DNA from: RACS-047 sp031553855
Lineage (GTDB): Bacteria; Bacillota; Clostridia; Christensenellales; Pumilibacteraceae
Direction: 5' to 3'
Assembly: GCA_031553855.1 (NCBI GenBank)
Contig: JAVBKW010000001.1
Location: 52,020 to 116,019, forward strand
DNA length: 64,000 nucleotides
Under the pieces are notes generated by a model. The model was not told where the DNA came from. It did no database searches and worked only from the letters and a program-made list of their open reading frames with translations. The translations under genes and the position numbers were made by a program. Shown one piece after another: positions 41,614 to 51,208 of the stretch (positions are counted from its first letter, which is position 1; every line of letters starts with the position of its first letter).

Positions 41614-43011
41614 ATGGCTAACGTAAAAATAATGGAGACTATACTGCGCGACGCTCATCAGTCGCAGGCGGCTACAAGAATGCGCCTCGACGAAATGCTT
41701 CCCGTTGCGGATAAATTAGATAAAGCCGGATATTATGCTTTAGAGGCGTGGGGTGGCGCGACGTTCGACTCATGCTTGAGATTTTTGGACGAGGACCCGT
41801 GGGAAAGGCTCAGAGCGCTAAGAAAAGCTCTTCCTAATACGAAGCTGCAGATGCTTTTAAGGGGCCAGAATATTTTAGGCTATAAGCATTACGCCGACGA
41901 CGTCGTTGAAAAATTCTGCGAGATGTCTATTAAAAACGGTATCGATATTATCAGGATATTCGACGCGCTCAACGATACCCGCAATATGAAAACTGCGATC
42001 GACGCTACAAAAAAATACGGCGGCATCGTAGAGGCGGCTATCAGCTATACGACGAGCGAAGTGCATACTATCGACTATTTCGTCAGGCTTGCGCGCAAAC
42101 TCGAAAAAATGGGCGCGGACATTATTTGTATAAAGGATATGGCAAACCTCTTATTGCCCTATGACGCATACGAGCTTGTGCGCCGCTTAAAGAAGGCGGT
42201 CAAGGTTCCTATCCACCTGCATACACACAATACGGCAGGTACCGGAGATATGACTAATTTAAAGGCTATCGAGGCCGGCTGCGACATCGTAGACACCGCG
42301 CTCTCACCCCTTGGCAACGGTACGAGCCAGCCCGCCACAGAGGCGCTTGTTGCAACGCTCAAAGGGACGAAGTACGATACGGGCATCGATTTAGAGGCCT
42401 TAAACGAGCTTACAACGCACTTTAATAAGGTTGCCGACAGATTGGTCAAGGAAGGATACCTCTCGCCACAGGTGCTTAAGGTAGACGTTAACGCGCTCAT
42501 TTACCAGGTTCCCGGCGGTATGCTTTCGAACCTTATCAGCCAGCTTAAAGAGCAGGGCGCATCAGATAAACTTTTAGCAGTTTTACAGGAAGTCCCCAAA
42601 GTCAGGGCGGACTTAGGCTATCCTCCGCTAGTTACTCCGTCAAGCCAGATCGTCGGAACTCAGGCGGTTTTGAACGTGCTTTCGGGCGAACGTTATAAGA
42701 TGGTCACTAAAGAAACAAAGGCGATGATAATCGGCGAATACGGCAAACTGCCCGTTAAGCTCGACCCTGAATTTGTTAAAAAGGTCATCGGTAAAACCAG
42801 GCGCATTTCCTGCCGTCCGGCGGATAAGATCAAGCCGGAAATGGATCTTTATAAAAAAGAGATCGAAGAGTACTATACTAAGGAAGAGGACGTTCTCACT
42901 TACGCGCTTTTCCCGCAGCTTGCAATACCGTTCTTTAAACGCCGCCTTGCTAAGATGAAGGGCGTAGATAAAACGATATTCGATAAGGAGACGCAGGTCC
43001 ACCCTATATGA
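41614..43011 (+). CDS. Oxaloacetate decarboxylase alpha subunit / 5S carboxyltransferase
   Basis: The 465-residue protein has an HMG-lyase-like barrel: ILRDAHQSQAATRMR and YALEAWGGATFD at the start, the catalytic Lys in IICIKDMANLL, and the metal site HLHTHNTAGTG. The conserved carboxylase domain follows (GGMLSNLISQLKEQG). No biotinyl domain is attached; the separate 130-residue carrier replaces it. It transfers the carboxyl group of oxaloacetate to biotin. AAGGAG precedes the ATG. The stop overlaps surE as ATGA. Confidence 0.93.
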   Translation: MANVKIMETILRDAHQSQAATRMRLDEMLPVADKLDKAGYYALEAWGGATFDSCLRFLDEDPWERLRALRKALPNTKLQMLLRGQNILGYKHYADDVVEKFCEMSIKNGIDIIRIFDALNDTRNMKTAIDATKKYGGIVEAAISYTTSEVHTIDYFVRLARKLEKMGADIICIKDMANLLLPYDAYELVRRLKKAVKVPIHLHTHNTAGTGDMTNLKAIEAGCDIVDTALSPLGNGTSQPATEALVATLKGTKYDTGIDLEALNELTTHFNKVADRLVKEGYLSPQVLKVDVNALIYQVPGGMLSNLISQLKEQGASDKLLAVLQEVPKVRADLGYPPLVTPSSQIVGTQAVLNVLSGERYKMVTKETKAMIIGEYGKLPVKLDPEFVKKVIGKTRRISCRPADKIKPEMDLYKKEIEEYYTKEEDVLTYALFPQLAIPFFKRRLAKMKGVDKTIFDKETQVHPI

Positions 43012-43763
43012 GAATCCTTATAACAAACGACGACGGGATCGATTCCGTCGGCATAAAGGCTTTAGCCGATACCTTTAAAAACGATAATGAGATTTTTGTG
43101 GTTGCGCCGGACGCTGAGCGTTCGGCGTTCAGCCATTCTTTGACTATATTCAAGGATTTGCATTGCAGCGAAGTAGATTTTGCTGAAAATGTAAAGGCCT
43201 ATTCAACCTCCGGCACTCCCGCCGACTGCGTAAAATTCGCCATACTGCATTTATTAAAGAATTCAAAACCCGACCTTGTGCTTTCGGGTATTAACAACGG
43301 CCCTAATATCGGGTCGGATATTATGTATTCGGGAACGGTAGCGGGCGCGATGGAGGCGGCGTATTTAGGAGTTCCCTCGATTGCCGTAAGCCTTAATTAC
43401 TGGAACAAGGAAAAAAAGTTCTATACCGAGGCGGCGGAGTTTGTTAGGCGCAATTTGTCTCAAATACGCAAGCTGCATATCGGCCCGGGAACGGTTATAA
43501 ACATCAACTATCCGGCAACTATGCCGTATCAGGGCGCAAAAATCACAAAAACGGGCGTCAATCTTTATTCCGACTTATTTATTAAAGGCGAAAAAGAGGG
43601 CTCATTCCGCTTAAGGGGCGAGCCTATCGAGCATGGGGTCAACGACGAGGATTGCGACGTCGAATGGACTAAAAAGGGTTTCGCTACAATAACTCCGCTT
43701 AAACTCGACCGAACAGATTATTCCGTTATAGAAAAGCTTAAAGGCGGGGCGGATATCAGATAA
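43008..43763 (+). CDS. surE: 5'/3'-nucleotidase SurE
   Basis: The 251-residue metal-dependent phosphatase has the signature ITNDDGIDSVGIKAL at the N-terminus, with the two metal-binding Asp. STSGTPADCVKFAI and LVLSGINNGPNIGSDIMYSGTVAGAMEAAY are conserved. It dephosphorylates nucleoside monophosphates in the cytosol. It overlaps oadA-type gene by ATGA and the next gene by one base. Confidence 0.96.
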   Translation: MRILITNDDGIDSVGIKALADTFKNDNEIFVVAPDAERSAFSHSLTIFKDLHCSEVDFAENVKAYSTSGTPADCVKFAILHLLKNSKPDLVLSGINNGPNIGSDIMYSGTVAGAMEAAYLGVPSIAVSLNYWNKEKKFYTEAAEFVRRNLSQIRKLHIGPGTVININYPATMPYQGAKITKTGVNLYSDLFIKGEKEGSFRLRGEPIEHGVNDEDCDVEWTKKGFATITPLKLDRTDYSVIEKLKGGADIR

Positions 43764-44980
43764 TGAAAGTCGTTATCATCGGAGCAGGCCCCGCGGGACT
43801 GGCTGCTGCCGGTTCCGTTAAGGCCGACGAGATCCTGATACTGGAAAAGAATCAGAAAGCCGGAAAAAAACTCTATATTACCGGCAAGGGCCGCTGCAAC
43901 GTAACAAATGCGGCAGAGACAAAAGAGTTTTTAGAAAACGTCGTTTCAAACCCGAAGTTTCTTTTAAGCGCGGTCAATTCATTCGGGCCGAGCGATACCG
44001 TCAACCTGATCGAAAGCTCCGGCGTACGTACGAAAACCGAGCGCGGCAACAGGGTTTTTCCCGAATCCGACAAGGCCAGCGACATCATTAAAGCTCTTGT
44101 GCGCTACGCTCAAAGCAATAATGCGGGTATTATGTATGACATAACAGTCGAAAACGCATATAAAAGCGGCGAAAAGTTTTGCCTGCAAACGTCGGACAAT
44201 AAAATTTTAGAATGCGATAAGTTGATAATCGCAACCGGCGGCGTAAGCTATCCCGCGACGGGAAGCACCGGCGACGGTTATAAATTCGCGAAAAAGTTCG
44301 GGCATAATATCGTTCAGCCCGTTCCCGCTCTCGTTCCTATAAGGCTTAAAAACGACGTTTCCGCGCTTGCGGGGCTTTCTCTAAAAAACGTAAACGTCAA
44401 AGCGGCGGGCAGCGGATTTTCGTATTCGGAATTCGGAGAGATGCTGTTTACGCATAACGGAGTTTCGGGGCCGTCCATTTTAACGCTCTCGAGCCTTATC
44501 AACAGAAAAGACTTAAACGGTTCAAGAATTATTGTAGATCTTAAGCCTGCCTTAAGTAACGAACAGCTGGATAAACGGATATTAAGCGACTTTGAAAGCT
44601 TAAAAAACAAACAATTTAAAAATTCTTTGTCGGAACTTTTGCCAAAATCACTTATTCCGTATATAATAAAATGCAGCGGGATAGATGAGGACAAGCCTGT
44701 CAATTCGATAACTAAAGCGGAAAGGTCATCTCTTACAGAGGTTTTGAAAAATCTGACTTTTGAAATCGACCGCCTTGAGGTCATCGACGCCGCGATAGTC
44801 ACTGCCGGAGGAATAGACGTTAAGGAAATATCGCCCAAATCGATGGAAAGCAAGCTTGTCAAAGGCCTGTTTTTTGCGGGCGAGGTCATCGACGTTGACG
44901 CTTTTACAGGCGGGTTCAATATCCAGCTGGCTATTTCCACAGGGATAGCCGCGGGCAAAGGAGCAAGTTTTGAAGAATAG
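43763..44980 (+). CDS. HI0933-family (YhiN) flavoprotein
   Basis: The 405-residue NAD(P)/FAD-dependent oxidoreductase-like protein binds FAD at the N-terminal VIIGAGPAGLAAAG and has KLYITGKGRCNVTN, GNRVFPESDKASDI, IATGGVSYPATGSTGDGYKFA and FFAGEVIDVDAFTGGFNIQLA, all typical of the HI0933 family. The reaction is unknown. The 3' end overlaps aroH by 11 nt. Confidence 0.93.
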   Translation: MKVVIIGAGPAGLAAAGSVKADEILILEKNQKAGKKLYITGKGRCNVTNAAETKEFLENVVSNPKFLLSAVNSFGPSDTVNLIESSGVRTKTERGNRVFPESDKASDIIKALVRYAQSNNAGIMYDITVENAYKSGEKFCLQTSDNKILECDKLIIATGGVSYPATGSTGDGYKFAKKFGHNIVQPVPALVPIRLKNDVSALAGLSLKNVNVKAAGSGFSYSEFGEMLFTHNGVSGPSILTLSSLINRKDLNGSRIIVDLKPALSNEQLDKRILSDFESLKNKQFKNSLSELLPKSLIPYIIKCSGIDEDKPVNSITKAERSSLTEVLKNLTFEIDRLEVIDAAIVTAGGIDVKEISPKSMESKLVKGLFFAGEVIDVDAFTGGFNIQLAISTGIAAGKGASFEE

Positions 44981-45341
44981 AGTATTCGCCATTCGCGGAG
45001 CGACAACCGTTAAAGAGGATATGCCTGAACAGGTCATCGAGGCGTCCTGCGAGCTTATGAGTGAGCTTTTAGAAAAGAATGATTTGGCCGACTTTGAAAT
45101 AGTGAGTATACTTATCAGCACTACGCAGGATATCCGCTCTTATTATCCGGCAAAAGCAATCCGCGAAAAGCTGGACGTTTGTGCGCCGCTTTTTTCCTGC
45201 GCCGAGCCGGATATCTACGGCGCGTTAAAATTTTGTATAAGGATACTTCTTACTATAGAAACCGATAAAAAGAATTTTGCGGCAAAGCACGTCTATTTAA
45301 ACGGGGCAAAGGTTTTAAGGCCGGATTTAGCCGGACGCTGA
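44970..45341 (+). CDS. aroH: Chorismate mutase, AroH class
   Basis: The 123-residue protein starts VFAIRGATTVKEDMPEQVI, the AroH signature with the active-site Arg, and continues with VSILISTTQDI and AAKHVYLNGAKVLRPDL. It converts chorismate to prephenate in phenylalanine and tyrosine synthesis. The start is TTG at 44970 after AAAGGAG. Confidence 0.94.
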   Translation: MKNRVFAIRGATTVKEDMPEQVIEASCELMSELLEKNDLADFEIVSILISTTQDIRSYYPAKAIREKLDVCAPLFSCAEPDIYGALKFCIRILLTIETDKKNFAAKHVYLNGAKVLRPDLAGR

Positions 45342-45400
45342 TAAACAACTTTTAAATTATGCGGCGGCAAGCCGTTATCAGACAAAAGGAGCTAATAGGA

Positions 45401-46057
45401 ATGAATATTGCAATTGACGGGCCTGCCGGAGCGGGTAAAAGTACGATCGCAAAAATACTTGCTCAAAAATTAAAAATAGTCTATCTTGATACCGGCGCAA
45501 TGTACAGAGCGGTAGGGCTCAAAGTTTATAATAACGGCGTCAGCGCGGATGACGAGCCGGTAATTGAAAGGATTTTAAAGGATACGAGTGTCGATATCGT
45601 CTATGAAAACGGCGCGCAAAAGGTTCTTCTTGACCGTACCGACGTAAGTACGGCGATACGCGAGCATCATATTTCAAAATATGCCAGCGACGTTTCAAAA
45701 ATAAAAGCCGTCCGCCTGAAAATGGTAGAGCTGCAAAGAGAGATCGCAAAAAAACAGAGTTCGGTTTTAGACGGGCGCGACATCGGTACGTTTGTACTGC
45801 CAAACGCCGAATTTAAGTTTTTCCTGACCGCAAGTATAGACGAACGGGCAAAGCGCAGGTTTGAAGAGTTGAGGGGCAAGGGCGTTGACTGCGTATTGGA
45901 AGAAATCAAAGCGGATATCGCGCAGCGTGATTATAATGATTCGCACAGGGAATTTGCGCCGCTTAAAAAAGCTGACGACGCTATTGAAATCGATACGACC
46001 CACCTCAATATCGATCAGGTCGCTGAAAAAATGCTGGCTATAATATTGAAAAGATAA
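45401..46057 (+). CDS. cmk: Cytidylate kinase
   Basis: The 218-residue kinase phosphorylates CMP and dCMP. The P-loop IDGPAGAGKSTIAK is at the N-terminus, followed by YLDTGAMYRAVGL and SVLDGRDIGTFVLP. The ATG at 45401, 9 nt after AAGGAG, was chosen; a 14-residue upstream extension has no such site. The cmk-plsC-ispH order is conserved in Clostridia. Confidence 0.97.
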   Translation: MNIAIDGPAGAGKSTIAKILAQKLKIVYLDTGAMYRAVGLKVYNNGVSADDEPVIERILKDTSVDIVYENGAQKVLLDRTDVSTAIREHHISKYASDVSKIKAVRLKMVELQREIAKKQSSVLDGRDIGTFVLPNAEFKFFLTASIDERAKRRFEELRGKGVDCVLEEIKADIAQRDYNDSHREFAPLKKADDAIEIDTTHLNIDQVAEKMLAIILKR

Positions 46058-46078
46058 AATTTTACCGGAGCTTAATTA

Positions 46079-46732
46079 ATGAAATTTATATATTTGTTTG
46101 CAAGGCTTTTAATATATATTCCGTCAATAATTATTTTTCCCGCCAAAGTGATAAACAGGAAAAAGTTTCCTAAGGAAAGACGGATAATCGTTGTATCAAA
46201 TCATTTAAGCTGGGTTGACGTATTGATGCTGGGGATATACTTTCCCGGCTACCGTCACTTTGTCGGCAAAAAAGAGCTTGGCGAAAACTGGTTTGTCCGC
46301 TTTCTTGCTAAAATTCTAGGCGTCGTTTTAGTCGACCGCAGTAAACCCGATATGCCCGCAATCAAAAAGGTTTTGGGCTACCTCAAAAAAGGTCAGAGTA
46401 TAAATATTTTTCCCGAGGGCACGAGAAATAAGGTCAACGAGTCCGTCCAGCAGGTAAAAAGCGGAGTCGTGATGTTTTCGCTTAAAGGCGACGCTCCTAT
46501 CGTTCCCGTTATGATATACAAAAAATCTAAGCCTTTTAGGAAAAACTACCTCTACGTCGGCGATACCTTCGATTTAAACGAATATAAGGGAAGGCAATTA
46601 AGCTCCATTATGGACGAGGCTACGGACATAGTCGAAAATAAGCTGGTCTCGACAAAGGAAGAGCTTGACCGTTACGTTGAAAATATGCGCTCAAAGTCGA
46701 CCAAAAGAAAGAAAAAAGAAGAAAAACAATAA
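46079..46732 (+). CDS. plsC: 1-acyl-sn-glycerol-3-phosphate acyltransferase
   Basis: The 217-residue enzyme adds the second acyl chain in phospholipid synthesis. The catalytic motif NHLSWVDVLML (NHx4D) is at about 41-51 and FPEGTRNKVNE is the second motif. The N-terminus is a membrane helix. The C-terminus is lysine rich. GGAG lies 9 nt before the ATG. Confidence 0.95.
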   Translation: MKFIYLFARLLIYIPSIIIFPAKVINRKKFPKERRIIVVSNHLSWVDVLMLGIYFPGYRHFVGKKELGENWFVRFLAKILGVVLVDRSKPDMPAIKKVLGYLKKGQSINIFPEGTRNKVNESVQQVKSGVVMFSLKGDAPIVPVMIYKKSKPFRKNYLYVGDTFDLNEYKGRQLSSIMDEATDIVENKLVSTKEELDRYVENMRSKSTKRKKKEEKQ

Positions 46733-46750
46733 ATAAGGAATAATTATAAA

Positions 46751-48835
46751 TTGAAAATCATTACCGGCGAATTTTGCGGTTTTTGTTTCGGCGTAAAAAA
46801 CGCGGTCGATATCGCGGTTAAAAACGCGGGCGAAAACGTTTATACTTACGGCGAGCTCATCCATAACGAAAGGGTTGTCGATCAGCTCAGGCAAAAGGGT
46901 GTGAAATGCCTCAACAGCATATCTGAATTTTCCGGCTGCCGCCCCGAAAAAATAATCGTACGCTCTCACGGTATTCCAAAAAACGACTACGAGCAATTGT
47001 GCGGTTTATGCGATAATGTAATAGACGCGACGTGTCCGTTCGTTAAAAAAATCCAGAATATCGTTTCCGATTTTTCAAAAAAAGGGTACCATATAGTCAT
47101 TATCGGCGAGGCGAAACATCCTGAGGTCATAGGTATTGCCGGCTGGGTCGAGGGGGATTATACGGTCATAAATGAAAAATCAGACTTATCTTTTTTTAAT
47201 CAGTACGATAAACTCTGTTTTACGGCTCAAACTACTTTCCCGGTAGATAAATATCGGGAGATTATAAAAAAAATTGAAAAACACCGTTTCAAAACAGTTG
47301 AAATATTCGACACAATTTGCTATACTACTTATAAGCGACAAATTGAAGCTGCTAAAATTTCTTCAAATTGCAATATAATGCTGGTTTTAGGTTCTAGGAC
47401 AAGTTCTAATACCTCTAAACTGTACGAGATATGTAAGGCGAAATGTGATAGCTGTTATTTAATAGAAAATGTTGCGCAGCTAGAAAAAATTAAAATCAAC
47501 CCTTCCGACACTATAGGAATAGTCGCAGGGGCATCAACTCCGCAAGAGTTGATTATGGAGGTAAAAGAACAAATGGGTCAACAGTTCGAAGAGGCACAAA
47601 ATCAGGAATTTATTGACGGCGTAGAAGAGTCCTTTGTTTCGTATAAAGAGGGCAAGCGCGTTAAGGGTACAGTTATCTTAGCTGCCGAGTCCGGTATTAA
47701 AGTCAATATCGGCGGCAAAAAAGACGGATTTATTCCTTCAGACGAAGTCAATATCGACAAAGAGTATTTAGCAGCGGATTTTCCTGCCGGCACCGAAGTT
47801 GAGGTAATTATTACTAATAAGCAGGACGACGAAACCGGATGCGTTCTTTTGTCTAAAAAGAAAGTCGACCTTATTAAAGAAGGCGACAAAGTCGTTGAAA
47901 CTATCCGTAACGGCGAAGTATTTGAGCTTAAAGTAGAAAAAGATACGAAAGGCGGCTTATTAAGCAAGATCGGCACATACACCGTATTTATTCCCGCCTC
48001 GCAGATCAAGGAAAGCTTTGTTAAGGATCTTAAGGTTTTCGTCGGTAAAACTCTGCGCCTCACGGCAACCGAGATCGACGACTCAAAACACAAGATCGTC
48101 GCTTCACAAAGAAAGGTTTTAGAAAAAGAAAGGAAGGAACGCGAGGACATTTTTTGGTCGCACGTTCAGCCCAATGTCATATTGAACGGCAAAGTAAAGC
48201 GTATCACTAAGTTCGGCGCGTTTGTCAGCGTAGACGGCTTTGACTGCCTTGCCCGCATAGTTGATTTATCGTGGACGCATATCGAGGCTGTTGAGGACGT
48301 TCTTAAGATCGGAGAATCCTATGATTTCCTCGTCTTGAACGTAGACAGGGAAAACAACAGGGTTTCGCTCGGATATAAGCAGCTTCAGGCGCACCCGTTC
48401 GATAAATGTATCGAAAACCATCCTATCGGAACAATTTGCAAAGGTAAAGTTACGAGTATCGTTCCGTTCGGAGCCTTCGTTGAAATCGAAAAGGGCGTTG
48501 AAGGGCTCGTTCACGTTTCAGAAGCCGCTCATTCGTTTGTCAAAAACATCAGCGAAGTTGTGAAAGTCGGCGACGAGGTCGAGGTTATGATCCTTAACGC
48601 AGACGCGTCCAACAGAAAAATCACTCTTTCTATTAAAGCGGCTAAGCCCGAAGAAGCACCCGCGCCTGCTCCGGAAGCGGCAAAAGCTGAAAATGAGCCT
48701 GACGCTAAACCGGCTAAGAAAGAAAAGTTTAAAAAGGAAAAAACAGTTTCCGTTGATTCCGACAATCAGTGGTCGGAAGAGAATTCAAACACTCCTTTTG
48801 CCGACTTGTTAAAAGACTTAGATCTTAAGAAATAA
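46751..48835 (+). CDS. ispH: IspH (HMBPP reductase) fused to ribosomal protein S1 repeats
   Basis: The 694-residue protein has two parts. Residues about 1-280 are IspH/LytB, the [4Fe-4S] enzyme for the last MEP step, with cluster cysteines in GFCFGVKNAV, DATCPFVKKI and SNCNIML-region sequences, and VRSHGIPK. Residues about 300-640 contain four S1 RNA-binding repeats, for example FGAFVSVDGFDCLARI and FGAFVEIEKGVEGLVHVSE. The C-terminus is charged. The fusion is known in Clostridia and probably supplies ribosomal S1 function. The start is TTG at 46751. Confidence 0.96.
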   Translation: MKIITGEFCGFCFGVKNAVDIAVKNAGENVYTYGELIHNERVVDQLRQKGVKCLNSISEFSGCRPEKIIVRSHGIPKNDYEQLCGLCDNVIDATCPFVKKIQNIVSDFSKKGYHIVIIGEAKHPEVIGIAGWVEGDYTVINEKSDLSFFNQYDKLCFTAQTTFPVDKYREIIKKIEKHRFKTVEIFDTICYTTYKRQIEAAKISSNCNIMLVLGSRTSSNTSKLYEICKAKCDSCYLIENVAQLEKIKINPSDTIGIVAGASTPQELIMEVKEQMGQQFEEAQNQEFIDGVEESFVSYKEGKRVKGTVILAAESGIKVNIGGKKDGFIPSDEVNIDKEYLAADFPAGTEVEVIITNKQDDETGCVLLSKKKVDLIKEGDKVVETIRNGEVFELKVEKDTKGGLLSKIGTYTVFIPASQIKESFVKDLKVFVGKTLRLTATEIDDSKHKIVASQRKVLEKERKEREDIFWSHVQPNVILNGKVKRITKFGAFVSVDGFDCLARIVDLSWTHIEAVEDVLKIGESYDFLVLNVDRENNRVSLGYKQLQAHPFDKCIENHPIGTICKGKVTSIVPFGAFVEIEKGVEGLVHVSEAAHSFVKNISEVVKVGDEVEVMILNADASNRKITLSIKAAKPEEAPAPAPEAAKAENEPDAKPAKKEKFKKEKTVSVDSDNQWSEENSNTPFADLLKDLDLKK

Positions 48836-48844
48836 TTAAAAAGA

Positions 48845-48879
48845 GGCTCTTATTAAGTTTTTTTAACGAGAGCCTTTTT
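48845..48879 (+). terminator. Intrinsic terminator after ispH-S1
   Basis: GGCTCT-ta-TTAA, an eight-base loop, TTAA-cg-AGAGCC then TTTTTC. It ends the surE/aroH/cmk/plsC/ispH unit. Confidence 0.75.
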
Positions 48880-48954
48880 CTTTATCTAAAAAATTTCAAC
48901 TTCATTAACAAGCCTTTTTTCGCACAATCCATATTAGCGCGCATATACAGTAGT

Positions 48955-49767
48955 ATGTTGTTTGATTTGCATAACGATTTACTCACGTCGGGATATTCCG
49001 AGGCGGAAATTGAGGAATATTTAGGGCAATATAAAAATGTACGGAAAATCCTTGCCTATTGGACGTCCAAAACAGAAGATCCGCTCACAAAAATCCGTCT
49101 TGCAACAGAAAAATATTCGTTTTTTGAAAACGTTTTATTTTCAGTTGAGGACGTTTGGTTTTTAACGGAGGAGACTGTTGAAGATTTTTGTGCCCTTCCT
49201 CTCTCTTATTGCACTCTTGCATGGAACGGCGAAAATGCAATAGCGGGCGGCCATTGCTGTGGCGCGGGATTGACTGAAAAGGGTTTTAAAATCGCCCGGA
49301 TTATGCACGATAGCGGAATTATCCTCGACACCGCGCATTTAAGCGAAAAAAGCTTCTGCGACGTGACCGAAAACTTTGAGAACGTCTTAAACAGCCACAC
49401 GGCTCAAAAATCTATTTTTGACCATTCGCGAAATATTTCCGACAGGCAAATAAAGATACTGATAGAAAAAAACGGTTTGATAGGTTTAACTTTAGTAAAT
49501 CAATTTATGGGGCCCCATTGCGGTATCGACGGTTTTGTCAGGCAGATCGATACTTTTGCACAAAAATTCGGAATCGGAAATTTAGCCGTCGGAACGGATT
49601 TTTTCGGTACCGAACCGGTCGAAGGGCTGAAAAATTACGAAAGTTTTTGGTTTTTAGAGTTTTCTCTTTTAAAAAATGGTTACACGCAGGAGCAGATCGA
49701 CCGGATTTTTTATCTTAACGCGGACCGGTTCTTTAAAGAAAAATGCAGGAGAATCACTTATGAATAA
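48955..49767 (+). CDS. Membrane dipeptidase-family (M19) zinc peptidase
   Basis: The 270-residue TIM-barrel protein has FDLHNDLLTSG (metal-binding His-x-Asp) at the N-terminus, LAWNGENAIAGG, ILDTAHLSEKSF, NSHTAQKSI with DHSRNISDRQI, and NLAVGTDFFG near the end. These match renal-dipeptidase-family positions. It is somewhat shorter than usual (300 or more). No signal peptide is seen, so it is cytosolic. No strong ribosome-binding site precedes the ATG. It overlaps purB by 8 nt. Confidence 0.85.
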   Translation: MLFDLHNDLLTSGYSEAEIEEYLGQYKNVRKILAYWTSKTEDPLTKIRLATEKYSFFENVLFSVEDVWFLTEETVEDFCALPLSYCTLAWNGENAIAGGHCCGAGLTEKGFKIARIMHDSGIILDTAHLSEKSFCDVTENFENVLNSHTAQKSIFDHSRNISDRQIKILIEKNGLIGLTLVNQFMGPHCGIDGFVRQIDTFAQKFGIGNLAVGTDFFGTEPVEGLKNYESFWFLEFSLLKNGYTQEQIDRIFYLNADRFFKEKCRRITYE

Positions 49768-51196
49768 TTATACGGCATATGAAAATCCTCTTAATACCCG
49801 CTACGCCTCAAAAGAAATGTCGTATCTTTTTTCTGATGAAAACCGTATAAAACTTTGGCGGAAGCTCTGGATAGTTTTAGCGGAAGCTGAAAAAGAATTA
49901 GGCCTTTCTATAACGGTGCAGCAGATCGACGATATGAAAAAATTCGCGGGCGATATCAATTTTGACGTTGCCGCTTTAAGAGAAAAGGAAGTGCGGCACG
50001 ACGTTATGGCGCACGTTTATGCTTTCGGAACGCAGGCAAAATCAGCTATGCCGATTATTCACTTAGGCGCGACAAGCTGCTATGTGACGGATAACGCTGA
50101 AATTATAATAGTTTTCGACGCGCTTAATGTAATCAAGTCAAAGCTGCTTTGCGTAATGGACAAGCTAAAGCGTTTTGCGCTTGACTTTAAAGATATGCCG
50201 ACTCTTGGCTTTACCCATCTTCAGCCGGCACAGCTTACGACCGTCGGAAAGCGCGCAGCCCTTTGGCTCAGCGAGCTTTTAATGGATTATGAAAATTTAG
50301 AGCATCTTATATCTTCAATAAAATTGCGCGGAGCTAAAGGCACCACCGGAACGCAGGCAAGCTTTTTGAGTTTGTTCGACGGCGATCATGAAAAAGTACG
50401 CAAGCTTGAAGAGCTTATTGCAAAAAAACTGGGTTACAAAAAAACTTACAAGGTCACGGGGCAGACATACTCGCGCAAGTTTGATTATAACGTCTTATCC
50501 GTATTATCGCAGATCGCCCAGAGCGGCGCAAAATTCGCAAACGACCTGCGTCTTTTACAGAGTATGAAGGAAATGGAGGAACCGTTTGAAAAGCATCAGA
50601 TCGGCTCCTCGGCTATGGCTTATAAGCGTAATCCTATGCGCAGCGAAAGATTATGCTCGCTGAGCCGTTTCATAGTTTCTCTGCCTGTTAACGGCGCTAT
50701 GACCAGCAGTACCCAATGGTTTGAAAGAACTCTCGACGACAGCGCAAATAAGCGTATAACCACCGCTCAAGGCTTTCTGGCTTTAGACGGCCTGCTAAAT
50801 CTCTATATGAATATAGCGGATAATATGGTCGTATACGAAAAAGTCATCAAAAAGCATATCGATGCGGAATTGCCGTTTATGGCTACGGAAGTTATTTTAA
50901 TGGAGTGCGTTAAAAGCGGCGGCGACAGGCAGGAGCTGCACGAAAAAATAAGACTGCACTCTATGGAAAGCGCGAAAATCGTCAAGGAAGATGGCGGGGA
51001 GAACGACCTGATAACCCGTATTAAAAATGACCCCGCATTTAAGGCCATACATTCAAAGATCGACGCTATTATGCGCTCTGAGAATTTTATCGGCAGAGCG
51101 CCGGAGCAGGTAGTCGAATTTATTAAAGAAGATATCGATCCTATATTAGAAAAAAACAAAAATTTATTAGGACAAAAAGCTGAAATAAACGTTTAA
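49760..51196 (+). CDS. purB: Adenylosuccinate lyase
   Basis: The 478-residue homotetrameric enzyme acts twice in purine synthesis. HDVMAHVYAFG, IIHLGATSCYVTDNAE and the signature GSSAMAYKRNPMRSERLCS (catalytic Ser loop) are present. The C-terminal domain is complete. The ATG at 49760 follows AGGAG by 8 nt; longer frames would run through the dipeptidase gene. Confidence 0.97.
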   Translation: MNNYTAYENPLNTRYASKEMSYLFSDENRIKLWRKLWIVLAEAEKELGLSITVQQIDDMKKFAGDINFDVAALREKEVRHDVMAHVYAFGTQAKSAMPIIHLGATSCYVTDNAEIIIVFDALNVIKSKLLCVMDKLKRFALDFKDMPTLGFTHLQPAQLTTVGKRAALWLSELLMDYENLEHLISSIKLRGAKGTTGTQASFLSLFDGDHEKVRKLEELIAKKLGYKKTYKVTGQTYSRKFDYNVLSVLSQIAQSGAKFANDLRLLQSMKEMEEPFEKHQIGSSAMAYKRNPMRSERLCSLSRFIVSLPVNGAMTSSTQWFERTLDDSANKRITTAQGFLALDGLLNLYMNIADNMVVYEKVIKKHIDAELPFMATEVILMECVKSGGDRQELHEKIRLHSMESAKIVKEDGGENDLITRIKNDPAFKAIHSKIDAIMRSENFIGRAPEQVVEFIKEDIDPILEKNKNLLGQKAEINV

Positions 51197-51208
51197 AAGG
51201 ATAAGGAT

